Source of the DNA: Marinilongibacter aquaticus
GTDB lineage: Bacteria > Bacteroidota > Bacteroidia > Cytophagales > Spirosomataceae
Direction: 5' to 3'
Assembly (NCBI RefSeq): GCF_020149935.1
Contig: NZ_CP083757.1
Location: forward strand, 620,001-684,000
Length of the DNA: 64,000 nt
Under the pieces are notes generated by a model. That model ran no database searches. It was not told the DNA's origin and was given only the letters and a program-made list of their open reading frames with translations. A program made the position numbers and the translations under genes. Of this stretch, positions 36,306 to 44,806 are shown one piece after another (the stretch's first letter is position 1; the number at the start of each line of letters is the position of its first letter).

Positions 36306-36358
36306 TATCTTTGCAGTTCTAAACGTTGTACCGTTCCCGAATTGCGAGTGCAAAATTA
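36306..36358. promoter_or_regulatory. Divergent -7 elements for tRNA-Lys and the TPR-SH3 gene
   Basis: On the plus strand TATCTTTG (36306-36313) fits the Bacteroidota -7 consensus and lies 61 bases before the ATG at 36375. On the minus strand TAATTTTG (36351-36358) fits the same consensus and lies 50 bases before the tRNA-Lys 5' end. No strong -33 element was found for either. Confidence 0.45.
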
Positions 36359-36374
36359 GACCATAATCTTGAAT

Positions 36375-37109
36375 ATGCAAAACCCTTTACAGAAATTTAT
36401 TTTGGCTTTTTTGGCCGTATTTCTACAAGCTACTGATTCTAAGGCAGAATCACCTTTGGCCCAAAAAGCAGATTCTTTATTTTTTTATAAAAATTATGAA
36501 GAATCTGCAAGACTGTACCAAAGTCTGCTCGAAAACCACGAAATCAACAGGAGTCTGACTTATCTCAAATTGGCCTACATCAATGAGCATCAAGGCAATT
36601 TCGCGAAAGAAGCCTTCTATTTGTACGAATACATGCAGCTACGGCCTTCTACCGACGTCTTCGACAAGATCAACCACATTGCCGAAGAAAATTCTTTTTC
36701 GGGCTACAGCCGCAGCGACTTCAATTTCTTTTCTCTCTTTCTGAAACAATACAGCATTTATATCTATTTGGGCATACTGGCAGTTTCCCTCTACATCTTC
36801 GTTGTGCTGGTGTTTAAAAGAAACAAGGGCCTGCACATTCCCAGAAGCCACAAAATTGGTTTGCTCTCGGGCATATTGCTCGGACTTCTCGTCATCAACT
36901 TCCCCTCTTTCCTTCAATCGGGCATTGTGAACAAACCCATTGCTTTTGCCAGAAAAGGCCCGTCTTCCGCATCCGTGGTTGTCGACAGCCTACGAGAAGG
37001 CAGCAAAGTGAATATCATCGGGCAAAAGGACATTTGGCTCAGGGTATACCAAAACAGAAACCTGAGCTACATCAAAGGCTCCGACCTTTCTATTATTGCA
37101 GAAAAATGA
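36375..37109 (+). CDS. BatE-like protein with TPRs, two membrane segments and SH3-like domain
   Basis: A 244-residue protein. A signal peptide (about 1-26) is followed by tetratricopeptide-like helices (about 28-95), two membrane segments (about 126-146 and 158-176) and a C-terminal SH3-like domain (about 190-242, with VVDSLREGSKVNIIG and WLRVYQNRNLSYIKGSDL blocks). This is the layout of BatE of the Bacteroidota aerotolerance operon, though no bat genes are next to it. The frame could start at a TTG two codons upstream; the ATG is preferred. Confidence 0.75.
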   Translation: MQNPLQKFILAFLAVFLQATDSKAESPLAQKADSLFFYKNYEESARLYQSLLENHEINRSLTYLKLAYINEHQGNFAKEAFYLYEYMQLRPSTDVFDKINHIAEENSFSGYSRSDFNFFSLFLKQYSIYIYLGILAVSLYIFVVLVFKRNKGLHIPRSHKIGLLSGILLGLLVINFPSFLQSGIVNKPIAFARKGPSSASVVVDSLREGSKVNIIGQKDIWLRVYQNRNLSYIKGSDLSIIAEK

Positions 37110-37139
37110 TTGTAAAATTTAAAAGGCTTATTACATTTG
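37109..37139 (+). promoter_or_regulatory. Promoter of tRNA-Leu
   Basis: ATTG (37109-37112), a 19-base spacer and TACATTTG (37132-37139) fit the Bacteroidota -33/-7 consensus (TTTG, TAnnTTTG) well. The tRNA begins 10 bases downstream, so transcription should start almost at its 5' end. The -33 box overlaps the stop region of the preceding gene. Confidence 0.7.
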
Positions 37140-37148
37140 CAGCCTCAT

Positions 37149-37232
37149 GGCGATGTGGTGGAATTGGTAGACACGCTACTTTGAGGGGGTAGTGGGCGTT
37201 AGCCCGTAGGAGTTCGACTCTCCTCATCGTCA
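37149..37232 (+). tRNA. tRNA-Leu (anticodon GAG)
   Basis: An 84-base class II tRNA. GGCGATG pairs with CATCGTC (one wobble); the D region has GGTGGAATTGGTAGACAC; the anticodon stem CTACT/GGTAG holds the loop TTGAGGG (anticodon GAG); a long variable arm (TGGGCGTTAGCCCG) and T arm AGGAGTTCGACTCTCCT follow. The discriminator is A and CCA is not encoded. Confidence 0.95.
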
Positions 37233-37237
37233 CGATA

Positions 37238-37262
37238 AGCACCGAATTTTCGGTGCTTTTTT
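37238..37262. terminator. Bidirectional terminator between tRNA-Leu and the DUF5723 gene
   Basis: AGCACCGAA (37238-37246) pairs perfectly with TTCGGTGCT (37249-37257) and is followed by six T residues on the plus strand. It ends the tRNA-Leu transcript. It also stands just past the stop codon of the convergent DUF5723 gene, so it can end both. Confidence 0.85.
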
Positions 37263-38829
37263 ATTTTTTAAAGTGAAACAAACCCTTCTTTCTCCTGTAT
37301 TTGGGCACCGGTTCTTCATAATAGCAATTCAAGCCCCCTTTGTCTCTTTTTTCGCCCAAAATACCGTAAGCCAATCCCACATGTACACTGGCCGAACTCG
37401 GCTTAAACATATTGAACCAACCTCGAATATTGTCGATTCCAAAAAACAATGGCCCAAGACGCACGGTGCTCCCAAAATTGAGCTGACTGTAATCCTGATC
37501 CAAACTAATGGGCACCGCCACTTCAATGTTCCTTTTTTCGTAACGCGGCACCAGGCTCAAACCCGAATAGGCAATGGGACCCAGAAATTTTTTCCGGGGC
37601 AATATGGCTTGTCGTAAATTGCCTGCAATAAAAATGTGTTTGCTGTAGTGGTAGTCAAAGTTCAACTGCAAACGTACGGGCATATATACACGAAAGGCAT
37701 GCTGGTATTGTGTTGGATCTGGATTAAATTGATTTTCCAAATCCTGAATGAATTCATTGGTCGAAGAAATTTGATAAAAAGTAGCGGGCTGAATAACCGT
37801 TCCTGTACTGTTCACATGCCCCACCACCACGTCATTCGGATCGCTGTACGACACAAAACCAATATCGGTAAGGGCGGCAGCCATTTTCAATTTATAATCG
37901 ACCGGAGAATCTTGTCCGAAACTGCTGCGTCGTTCCGAATAGATATACTCTACCCCCAAATCCAGTCCAAAACCTTTTCCTATACCCGAAAGTTTGGTCA
38001 TTTGTCCGAGAATCCAACTGCCTGTTAAGTCGCCAGTAGAAGGGGCGGCATGAAAGAAAGAGCCCACTGCAGTCACATTTTCTATTCTCTGTCTTTGGTT
38101 GGTCGCGTCGGTCGGTACTACTTCGTAGGCCAGATTGTCTGCACGCAGGTTCAAGGCCAGATTACTCACAAAACGTTTGAGATTTACGCCAAAAGCGTAG
38201 CGGTTCGTGCCGTCGTCACGTACGATTTTTGAAAAATTGAGGTAAAATTCATTGATTCCGCTGACGTTCATTATACCCTTTTCGCCATTGAAATATTGAT
38301 TTTGAATAGCCGGGTTTCGTGTACCCGTTCCGATCATTTTGAAGATTGTCGGACTGGTGGCGAAGAAAGAACTGAAAAGACGAAAACGCTGTCCGGCCGA
38401 AATGGCCATTTGGTATTTGTCCAGACGTACCTGAATCGCCGGCCCACGTAAATCGAGATTGCCAAACATTTTGGCCTGGCTTTTGCGTGAGTTGAAAGCA
38501 TAATAATTCTCCCGCCAAATGGGTTCTCCGCCTGTGTTCAAATATTGATTCGAAACCGTGCCTGTAACCAAACTGAAAAGCGAATAAGGGGCATTCCATT
38601 TCAGATAATTATTTTGCAATTCGCCACCCACGGCACCAAAATTGATAAACACCTTATACGGAGAAGTAGCCGAAAGAGCGGGGTTCATCAAAGTGCCCTG
38701 GGTTCCGGCGTAATTACTCGACGCAATACCTATGAAATTCTGGGCTCGACAGACCGAAAAACCCAATACTGTAAACAAACAAAAAAAACAGATTGTCTCT
38801 CGCAATGGAAAACGCTTTTGTGGTCTCAA
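37261..38829 (-). CDS. DUF5723 family outer-membrane-type protein
   Basis: A 522-residue exported protein with a signal peptide (cut after CRAQ, near 30). The mature part begins with the family block FIGIASSNYAGTQGTLMNPA and continues as beta-strand-rich sequence with alternating aromatic residues, as expected for an outer-membrane barrel. The last 20 residues are basic. DUF5723 proteins are common in Cytophagales and have no assigned function. Transcription is convergent with tRNA-Leu. Confidence 0.85.
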   Translation of the reverse strand: MRPQKRFPLRETICFFCLFTVLGFSVCRAQNFIGIASSNYAGTQGTLMNPALSATSPYKVFINFGAVGGELQNNYLKWNAPYSLFSLVTGTVSNQYLNTGGEPIWRENYYAFNSRKSQAKMFGNLDLRGPAIQVRLDKYQMAISAGQRFRLFSSFFATSPTIFKMIGTGTRNPAIQNQYFNGEKGIMNVSGINEFYLNFSKIVRDDGTNRYAFGVNLKRFVSNLALNLRADNLAYEVVPTDATNQRQRIENVTAVGSFFHAAPSTGDLTGSWILGQMTKLSGIGKGFGLDLGVEYIYSERRSSFGQDSPVDYKLKMAAALTDIGFVSYSDPNDVVVGHVNSTGTVIQPATFYQISSTNEFIQDLENQFNPDPTQYQHAFRVYMPVRLQLNFDYHYSKHIFIAGNLRQAILPRKKFLGPIAYSGLSLVPRYEKRNIEVAVPISLDQDYSQLNFGSTVRLGPLFFGIDNIRGWFNMFKPSSASVHVGLAYGILGEKRDKGGLNCYYEEPVPKYRRKKGLFHFKK

Positions 38830-38869
38830 ATATAATTAAATACAAATCGCATACCATTAACGTTTAGGG

Positions 38870-38900
38870 TTTGAATTCGATTGCAATTCTCTTAACTTTG
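38870..38900 (+). promoter_or_regulatory. Consensus Bacteroidota promoter of the DUF6580-DUF4286 operon
   Basis: TTTG (38870-38873), a spacer of exactly 19 bases and TAACTTTG (38893-38900) match the Bacteroidota housekeeping consensus perfectly. The ATG follows 19 bases after the -7 box, so the 5' leader is short. Confidence 0.75.
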
Positions 38901-38919
38901 TATTTTAATTTCTGAAGCA

Positions 38920-39480
38920 ATGAAAAACAAGCAACAATTTATTTTGGCATTGGTATTGGTCGTTTTGGCGGCGGGAAGCAGACTTGTTCCCCACGCAATG
39001 AACTTTACGCCAATAACCGCTCTAGCCTTATTTTCTGCCTATGCTTTTTCAGGAAAATGGAAGCTAATCATCCCATTTTTGGCAATAATCCTTTCCGACA
39101 TTGCTTTGGAATTGACCACGGGTTACGGTTTCCATAGCGGTACTGTCGTGGTTTATCTTGCCTTTGCTCTAATGATTGGCGTTGGTTATCTTCTCTTGCA
39201 AAAATTGAACATTGCTCGATTGGTCGGAGCCACGCTCCTTTCTTCTGTACTTTTCTTTCTCATAACCAATTTTGCCTTCTTCTATCCAGAATCGCCAGTG
39301 GTAGACATGGCTCAGGGACATTACCCGCATAATTTTGTAGGTATTTTGGCCAGTTACAAGGCCGGTTTGCCTTTCTTTAAAAATATGCTCGTGGGCGATG
39401 TGGTTTTCACCTTGTTCCTGTTTGGCGTACACGAGTTCACGAATCAGATTATTCTTAAAAACAGCAGAGTCGCTGCCTAA
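38920..39480 (+). CDS. DUF6580 family membrane protein
   Basis: A 186-residue protein with five to six membrane segments spread over the whole length (about 8-24, 35-60, 70-92, 98-120, 158-175). The blocks SRLVPHAMNFTPITALALFSA and FPFLAIILSD-like are typical of DUF6580, a family of putative small transporters or energy-coupling-factor-like membrane proteins. The substrate is unknown. It overlaps the next gene by one base (TAATG), which implies coupled translation. Confidence 0.85.
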   Translation: MKNKQQFILALVLVVLAAGSRLVPHAMNFTPITALALFSAYAFSGKWKLIIPFLAIILSDIALELTTGYGFHSGTVVVYLAFALMIGVGYLLLQKLNIARLVGATLLSSVLFFLITNFAFFYPESPVVDMAQGHYPHNFVGILASYKAGLPFFKNMLVGDVVFTLFLFGVHEFTNQIILKNSRVAA

Positions 39481-39785
39481 TGAGTCTACTTTCCAGCTTT
39501 ACCTTCAATGTGAATTTTTCACATGCTTTACTTTTCGAACAAAAACTAAAGACTGAATTCCTTCCTAAGCTCGATTTGGGCAGTGCAATTGAAGAGATTA
39601 AAACGTATAAATTGCTCACTGAAATCGAAAATGGTGGCCAAACGTATTCTGTGCAACTTGTATTTGCTGATGAAATGGCCTTCCGTCTTTTTGAAATCAA
39701 CCAAAAAGAGAATTTTCTGAATGAAATCCTCACTGCCTTTGAAGGCCAGGCCGTATATTTCGAAACACTATTGGAAAAACTGTAA
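39480..39785 (+). CDS. DUF4286 family protein
   Basis: A 101-residue soluble protein of DUF4286, a ferredoxin-like-fold family with no known function. Family members are about 100 residues and show a central Q/E-rich strand such as YSVQLVFADEMAFRLF here. Its ATG shares a base with the stop of the DUF6580 gene, so the two are one operon. Confidence 0.8.
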   Translation: MSLLSSFTFNVNFSHALLFEQKLKTEFLPKLDLGSAIEEIKTYKLLTEIENGGQTYSVQLVFADEMAFRLFEINQKENFLNEILTAFEGQAVYFETLLEKL

Positions 39786-39801
39786 GCCCCTCATCAAGGC
39801 C

Positions 39802-41673
39802 TCAATTGAATAAAGGCCAATTCACTTTTAGGTAAAAGGCTCTTCCCAGTCCCAGATAATTTGGCGTGCTGAAAAAGCCACTTGTCGGCAATCCTTTGTT
39901 GATGTAATTGAAGCCAAAAGCCAGTTTCACGCGTTTAATCATAAAATTGGCGTAAATATCGGCCACAGGAACGCCCAAAATATTTCCTGCTTTCGGATCA
40001 TAATAGAAATTCTGAATCAAAGGAGAATAGGCTAAACCTTGAAATGCCGGACGCAAGTAGATGTCTGTTCCCAAGTAAATCCGCAACACTTTGGCATAAA
40101 GAAAATTGTATTCCACGTTCAGGTTGTCCATCAATGGAGGCAAGGCAAATACTGCACGATCGTCGCCAATAACCCAGTTCAACATCAAACGGTTTTGCAC
40201 TTTCCAATGCTCGGAACGCAAGCCGAACACAACATCCGGATTCAGAATCAAATGTTTCTTATTGGATTGTTGCGGCAAAAGCGAATCGCTGAAATACAAA
40301 TAATTGCTCACCCAATGCACCGTCATTTTAGGCACAAACCACAAATTTTCTTTTGCAATTCGAGCTTGGGCAAAAGCTGTGGTGGTATTGGTGTTGTTCA
40401 TGTTTTGATTCCAGGCCGCAACAGGCGTACTGAATTCGGTATACAACAAAGGAGCCGGCTTGCTCACTTGCCGAAAACCCAAAGTATAGTTTTTGATTTT
40501 CAGCTCGCTGTTCAAATAAAAATTTCCCTTGTTCTGGCTTCCGTAGCCGATGTACACTTCATTGTCTAAGAAACTGCTGCTGTCTGCAAACCAATATCCA
40601 GCCCGGCCTCCTACCAAAATCTCTGTGGCCGAACTTGTGCTTCGTCCTTCATGTCGGGCATCAAAACCGTAAATTCGAGCGGTCAGTCCCAAATCGTATT
40701 TAAAGCCCTTATAAAAGCCTTTCAAACCCACGCGGTTTTGGTAATTGTGAAAGAAATAATAATTCTTGATCTTTTCTGCCGTGGCCGTATCCGGATAAAT
40801 CAAGTATTGATTGTTGCTTTGCACCAAGGTATCGGAATAAAAATACTTGTGGTGCTGGAAATCGAAAGTATGAAAAACAGAAAGGCCCTTCGCGAGTTTA
40901 AGTTGATGAAAAAGATGGAAATCATTCCACCTTTCCTGCGATTTCACCTCGGTTAGCCTTTCTTGATATTCAGTATTGTAATCGCCTTTGATGTCGCCAC
41001 GTTTTAAAGAATCTACCGCTTCACCGAAAACACTGATTCCGCCTTGTTCATGTTGAATGTGATTGAAATGAACCAAAGCCGCCAACAGTTGATATTTTTT
41101 GTTTTTCGAGGTGAAATTGGTATTCAAAGTGTAATCCCAATGTTCCATCAAGCGGTCTTCACTGGTGGTAGCTGAATATTGCTTGGCCGAAAGAATGCGA
41201 TTTACATTCAAAGTCATGTTCCAATTTGGCCGAATATTTTGGCTGTGCGTCAGACCAAGGTTGGTCATTTTACGCGAATTCTGCACATAGGCCATTTCGG
41301 TATAAGGCGAATGCGTATCAAAATATTTTATCTCGCTCAATTTGGGGGCGTAAAAGGGAGCAAAGGCCGAGAAACCCGATTCGGTGAATGCATTGTTTGG
41401 AGCCTTAAAATACAGGGTACGGGCCGCCATGCCCTCATTTCCCAAATCTTGCCAAAACCAACCGTTCGCTTTGTTGATCGACATGTAGTGAAAATCGTTG
41501 ATCAAGGTATCGGGATGATGCAAGGTTGAGTCGTCAGAAAGCCATTCCTTTTCGTAAAAGAAACCCGTCGATTTGGGTCCATATACGTTTACCGTACTGT
41601 CATTGAGTATTTGTGCCCCCGCCGTGGAGGAAAGAAAAACGAAAAAAACGAGCAGCCATCTGCTTTTCAGCAT
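39802..41673 (-). CDS. Putative porin (PF14121 type)
   Basis: A 623-residue outer-membrane barrel protein. The ATG at 41673 gives a good signal peptide (cut after AGAQ, near 21); the upstream extension to 41730 does not look like protein. The mature part starts with FFYEKEWLSDDSTLHHPDT-like and continues with many amphipathic strands, closing in an aromatic C-terminus (WPLFN) as barrel proteins need for BAM recognition. The family is named putative porin in Bacteroidota. It ends 17 bases from the convergent DUF4286 gene. Confidence 0.82.
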   Translation of the reverse strand: MLKSRWLLVFFVFLSSTAGAQILNDSTVNVYGPKSTGFFYEKEWLSDDSTLHHPDTLINDFHYMSINKANGWFWQDLGNEGMAARTLYFKAPNNAFTESGFSAFAPFYAPKLSEIKYFDTHSPYTEMAYVQNSRKMTNLGLTHSQNIRPNWNMTLNVNRILSAKQYSATTSEDRLMEHWDYTLNTNFTSKNKKYQLLAALVHFNHIQHEQGGISVFGEAVDSLKRGDIKGDYNTEYQERLTEVKSQERWNDFHLFHQLKLAKGLSVFHTFDFQHHKYFYSDTLVQSNNQYLIYPDTATAEKIKNYYFFHNYQNRVGLKGFYKGFKYDLGLTARIYGFDARHEGRSTSSATEILVGGRAGYWFADSSSFLDNEVYIGYGSQNKGNFYLNSELKIKNYTLGFRQVSKPAPLLYTEFSTPVAAWNQNMNNTNTTTAFAQARIAKENLWFVPKMTVHWVSNYLYFSDSLLPQQSNKKHLILNPDVVFGLRSEHWKVQNRLMLNWVIGDDRAVFALPPLMDNLNVEYNFLYAKVLRIYLGTDIYLRPAFQGLAYSPLIQNFYYDPKAGNILGVPVADIYANFMIKRVKLAFGFNYINKGLPTSGFFSTPNYLGLGRAFYLKVNWPLFN

Positions 41674-41701
41674 AAAATATTGGAATAATTGCGGGGCAAA
41701 T

Positions 41702-42745
41702 TTACACATTAAACCTTGATTGAAAATCATCGAAGGCTTTATCTAAGACAGAATAGAAACGATCTTCGTCGCTCACTATTTTGCTTTTAATCTTTCGAAC
41801 GAAAACTTGAGCCAATTGTGTGTCATTCAACAGGGCTTTAATTTTCACAAAATCTTTCTCACTTGTAATGGTTGGCAAAGAAAAATCCATTTTCTCGATA
41901 TCGGCCAAAGTATAGGCATGATGATCGGAAAAGGCATAGACCTGCTCAATTTCATAATCACTGTTCACACTTTCTGCAAATTGGACATTGTCGGCCAAAG
42001 CGGACAAGACGTTCGCCTTTGTTCCTCTCTGCAAAGTTTTGCCGAAAGCATTCTCCGTTCCGCCCAATTCCTGCACACTGAAAAAAACAGGAATGCCCTT
42101 TTTCGAACGGGCTTTCAAACACTCATAATCCACATTTTCAGGGCACTTCGTATAGATCAATACGTCCGCTCGGCGAATGCCCTTTCTACTCTCTCTCAAT
42201 TTGCCCATCGGCAGCATAAAATCCTGAAAATAAGGGTTTGCATGCGTACTCAACACAAGCTGAAAAGCCGGTAACACATGCCGATGTTGAAAGACGTCGT
42301 CGAACAATATCACTTCAGTTTGCGGATAACGCTTCAAGATTTCCTTCACGCCCAGGGTACGGTCTTCGCACACAAAAAACAGAGCTTGACTTTGGTGCCT
42401 TTCGTAAAGCATAAAAATTTCATCGCCTACCGTTTCGCAAGATTCGTCAGCCTCGACCTCCCGAAACCCTTTTGTTTTTCGACCATACCCCCTACTCAGC
42501 ACGGCTATTTTTTTTCCCGAAAAATGAGCAATCAAAAAGGATATAAAAGGTGTTTTTCCTGTGCCGCCCACGGCCAAATTCCCTACACCCACCGAAAAAA
42601 CGGGTGGAGCATATACAGGAAAAATCCCGTAATCGAAAAATACGTTTCTCAGCCGGGTAATCCCTCCGTACAGCAAAGCCAAAGGCCATAAGGCCAAACG
42701 AAGAATTTTTGCCAATTTTACAGTTCCATTCAAATTCTGGTGCAT
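41702..42745 (-). CDS. lpxK: Tetraacyldisaccharide 4'-kinase
   Basis: A 347-residue kinase that phosphorylates the lipid A precursor at the 4' position on the inner membrane. The N-terminus holds a membrane-associated helix (about 12-30), then the family's Walker A block GNLAVGGTGKT (55-65), an LSRGYGR block and the DDVFQHR block. The open frame extends to 42940, but the ATG at 42745 matches the family and avoids overlap with menC. The start codon overlaps that of the divergent menC gene. Confidence 0.93.
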   Translation of the reverse strand: MHQNLNGTVKLAKILRLALWPLALLYGGITRLRNVFFDYGIFPVYAPPVFSVGVGNLAVGGTGKTPFISFLIAHFSGKKIAVLSRGYGRKTKGFREVEADESCETVGDEIFMLYERHQSQALFFVCEDRTLGVKEILKRYPQTEVILFDDVFQHRHVLPAFQLVLSTHANPYFQDFMLPMGKLRESRKGIRRADVLIYTKCPENVDYECLKARSKKGIPVFFSVQELGGTENAFGKTLQRGTKANVLSALADNVQFAESVNSDYEIEQVYAFSDHHAYTLADIEKMDFSLPTITSEKDFVKIKALLNDTQLAQVFVRKIKSKIVSDEDRFYSVLDKAFDDFQSRFNV

Positions 42746-43817
42746 GATCAAAGCCGAATACTGCAAACATACGTTAAAATTTAAATTTGATGCGGGAACA
42801 TCCCGCGGCATTCTGAAAACCCACGAGGCCTTTATCTTCAAATTGTGGGACGACTCGCAAGCTGAAATTGTAGGTTTGGGCGAAGCCGCTCCCCTAAAGG
42901 GTTTGTCGCCTGAATTCGGACCAGATTTCGAAAACCGCATTCAAAAAGTGGTAAATGAGTTGAATCGAGCGGTTTTGGATTTTGACAGTTTGAAAACCAT
43001 TCTTTTCGAAAAAGAAAGCCCTTATCCCGCCAGCATACAGTTTGCTTTGGAAACCGCCCTTTTGGATTTGGAAAACGGTGGCCAACGGAAAATTTACGAA
43101 AACGATTTCAGTGCCGGAACCGACTCCATCCCGATCAATGGACTGATCTGGATGGGAAATGAAACGTTCATGGCCGAGCAGATTGAAAAAAAATTGCGTG
43201 CGGGTTTCAAAACGATCAAAATGAAAATCGGGGCGATAGATTTCGATACCGAATTCAAATTGCTAAAAAGCATTCGTGCACGTTTTCCGGCTTCGGAACT
43301 TACTCTGCGTGTCGACGCCAACGGGGCCTTTGATTTTCAAAAAGCCCAAGAGGTGCTCACCCAATTGGCCGAACTGGAAATCCATTCCATCGAACAGCCC
43401 ATTCGGACAAAACAATATGACGAAATGGCCCAACTTTGTGCCCATACGCCCGTACCCATTGCCCTTGATGAAGAATTAATCGGCCTAAAAAAAGAAGAGC
43501 GAGAAAGCGTATTGCAACAAATAAAGCCGCAATTTCTTATTTTCAAGCCCACTTTGTTGGGCGGCCTTCGGGCAACCGCAGAATGGATAGCCTTGGCCGA
43601 AAACATGCAAATTGGCTGGTGGATTACCTCGGCTTTGGAATCGAATATTGGCCTCAATGCCATCGCTCAATTTACCTATGCACAAAGAAACCCCATGCCA
43701 CAAGGTTTGGGCACGGGGCAACTGTATCACAATAATTTCGATTCACCCCTGACAATAGACAATGGGCACATACATTATATACAGAGCAAAAAATGGAACC
43801 TGGATTTATTGACTTAA
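42744..43817 (+). CDS. menC: o-Succinylbenzoate synthase
   Basis: A 357-residue enolase-superfamily enzyme. The catalytic lysines are K161 (in KMKIG) and K268 (in FKPTLLGG); metal ligands are D191, E217 and D242. The block SALESNIGLNAIAQF and the closing GLGTGQLYHNNF are typical of MenC of Bacteroidota, which dehydrates SHCHC to o-succinylbenzoate in menaquinone synthesis, rather than of dipeptide epimerases. No other men gene is next to it. Its ATG and that of lpxK share the palindrome CATG (42743-42746). Confidence 0.88.
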   Translation: MIKAEYCKHTLKFKFDAGTSRGILKTHEAFIFKLWDDSQAEIVGLGEAAPLKGLSPEFGPDFENRIQKVVNELNRAVLDFDSLKTILFEKESPYPASIQFALETALLDLENGGQRKIYENDFSAGTDSIPINGLIWMGNETFMAEQIEKKLRAGFKTIKMKIGAIDFDTEFKLLKSIRARFPASELTLRVDANGAFDFQKAQEVLTQLAELEIHSIEQPIRTKQYDEMAQLCAHTPVPIALDEELIGLKKEERESVLQQIKPQFLIFKPTLLGGLRATAEWIALAENMQIGWWITSALESNIGLNAIAQFTYAQRNPMPQGLGTGQLYHNNFDSPLTIDNGHIHYIQSKKWNLDLLT

Positions 43818-43820
43818 ACC

Positions 43821-44720
43821 TTAAACCCAGTCGATTCCCTTTTTGAACTTGGAGAGTGTCAAAGCCTCTTCTGAACCCTCCTCCGGTTGATGATTGTAGA
43901 ACCACCTAGCCTCTTTGGGCAAGCTCATCAAAATAGACTCCGTTCTCCCGCCTGTGCTCAGGCCAAATTTTGTGCCTCTATCCCACACAAGGTTGAATTC
44001 AACGTAGCGTCCGCGACGAATATATTGCCACTCTTTCTGGGCTTCGGTAAACGGCTTTTCGCCATTCAATTTCATCAGATGCGTATAAATTGGGGCAAAA
44101 GTTTGGCCTACGGCCTTCACAAAGGCAAAAATTTCATCTTTTGACTTATTCAAACTGCCTTCATTCAAATGATCAAAAAATATACCGCCAATACCGCGTG
44201 TTTCCTCACGGTGTTTGATGTAGAAATAGTCGTCTGCCCACTTTTTATATTGGGTGTAAAAAGCCGGATCGTGGGCATCGCAGACAGCCTTCAATTGTGC
44301 ATGAAACCATTGAGCTTGAGCGTCGTCGACATAATGCGGCGTAAGATCAATGCCGCCACCGAACCAATATGTACCATCTGAAAGTTCGAAATAACGCACA
44401 TTCATATGAATGATGGGCATAAGCGGATTGTTCGGATGCTGCACAATGGACACGCCCGTGGCGAAAAAATCGGCATTGAAATCGATTTCCAATTGTCGTT
44501 TCAAATCTTCACCTGCCGGGCCTTCTACAGCCGAGAAATTCACCCCGCCTTTTTCGATCACCGCACCATCCTGAATAAGCCGGGTTCGCCCGCCGCCGCC
44601 GGTATGATGCGTCCATAAATCCTCTTGAAAACGGGCTTTGCCGTCTGTGGTTTCCAATGCAGTACAAATTTCATCCTGCAATTCGCGGAAAAATTGTTCT
44701 ATTTCGTGTTTATTAGCCAT
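43821..44720 (-). CDS. hemF: Oxygen-dependent coproporphyrinogen III oxidase
   Basis: A 299-residue enzyme that makes protoporphyrinogen IX from coproporphyrinogen III in haem synthesis, in the cytoplasm. Family blocks are clear: GGGGRTRLIQDGAVIEKGGVN split over 50-70, FWFGGGIDLTPHY-like (YWFGGGIDLTPHY near 125) and the C-terminal YVEFNLVWDRGTKFGL (about 240). The ATG at 44720 is chosen over one seven codons upstream. It is convergent with menC, three bases apart. Confidence 0.95.
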   Translation of the reverse strand: MANKHEIEQFFRELQDEICTALETTDGKARFQEDLWTHHTGGGGRTRLIQDGAVIEKGGVNFSAVEGPAGEDLKRQLEIDFNADFFATGVSIVQHPNNPLMPIIHMNVRYFELSDGTYWFGGGIDLTPHYVDDAQAQWFHAQLKAVCDAHDPAFYTQYKKWADDYFYIKHREETRGIGGIFFDHLNEGSLNKSKDEIFAFVKAVGQTFAPIYTHLMKLNGEKPFTEAQKEWQYIRRGRYVEFNLVWDRGTKFGLSTGGRTESILMSLPKEARWFYNHQPEEGSEEALTLSKFKKGIDWV

Positions 44721-44806
44721 TTTTAATCTTCTTTGCTCCAAAATTAAGAAAGAATTTTAGTCGAATTGATCCAAATTATAGATGTTTGCAGCATTAACAG
44801 TATTCC

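Noticed and set aside
42746-42940. Upstream extension of lpxK
   Set aside because: It is antisense to the beginning of menC and does not resemble the LpxK N-terminus, which starts at the ATG at 42745.
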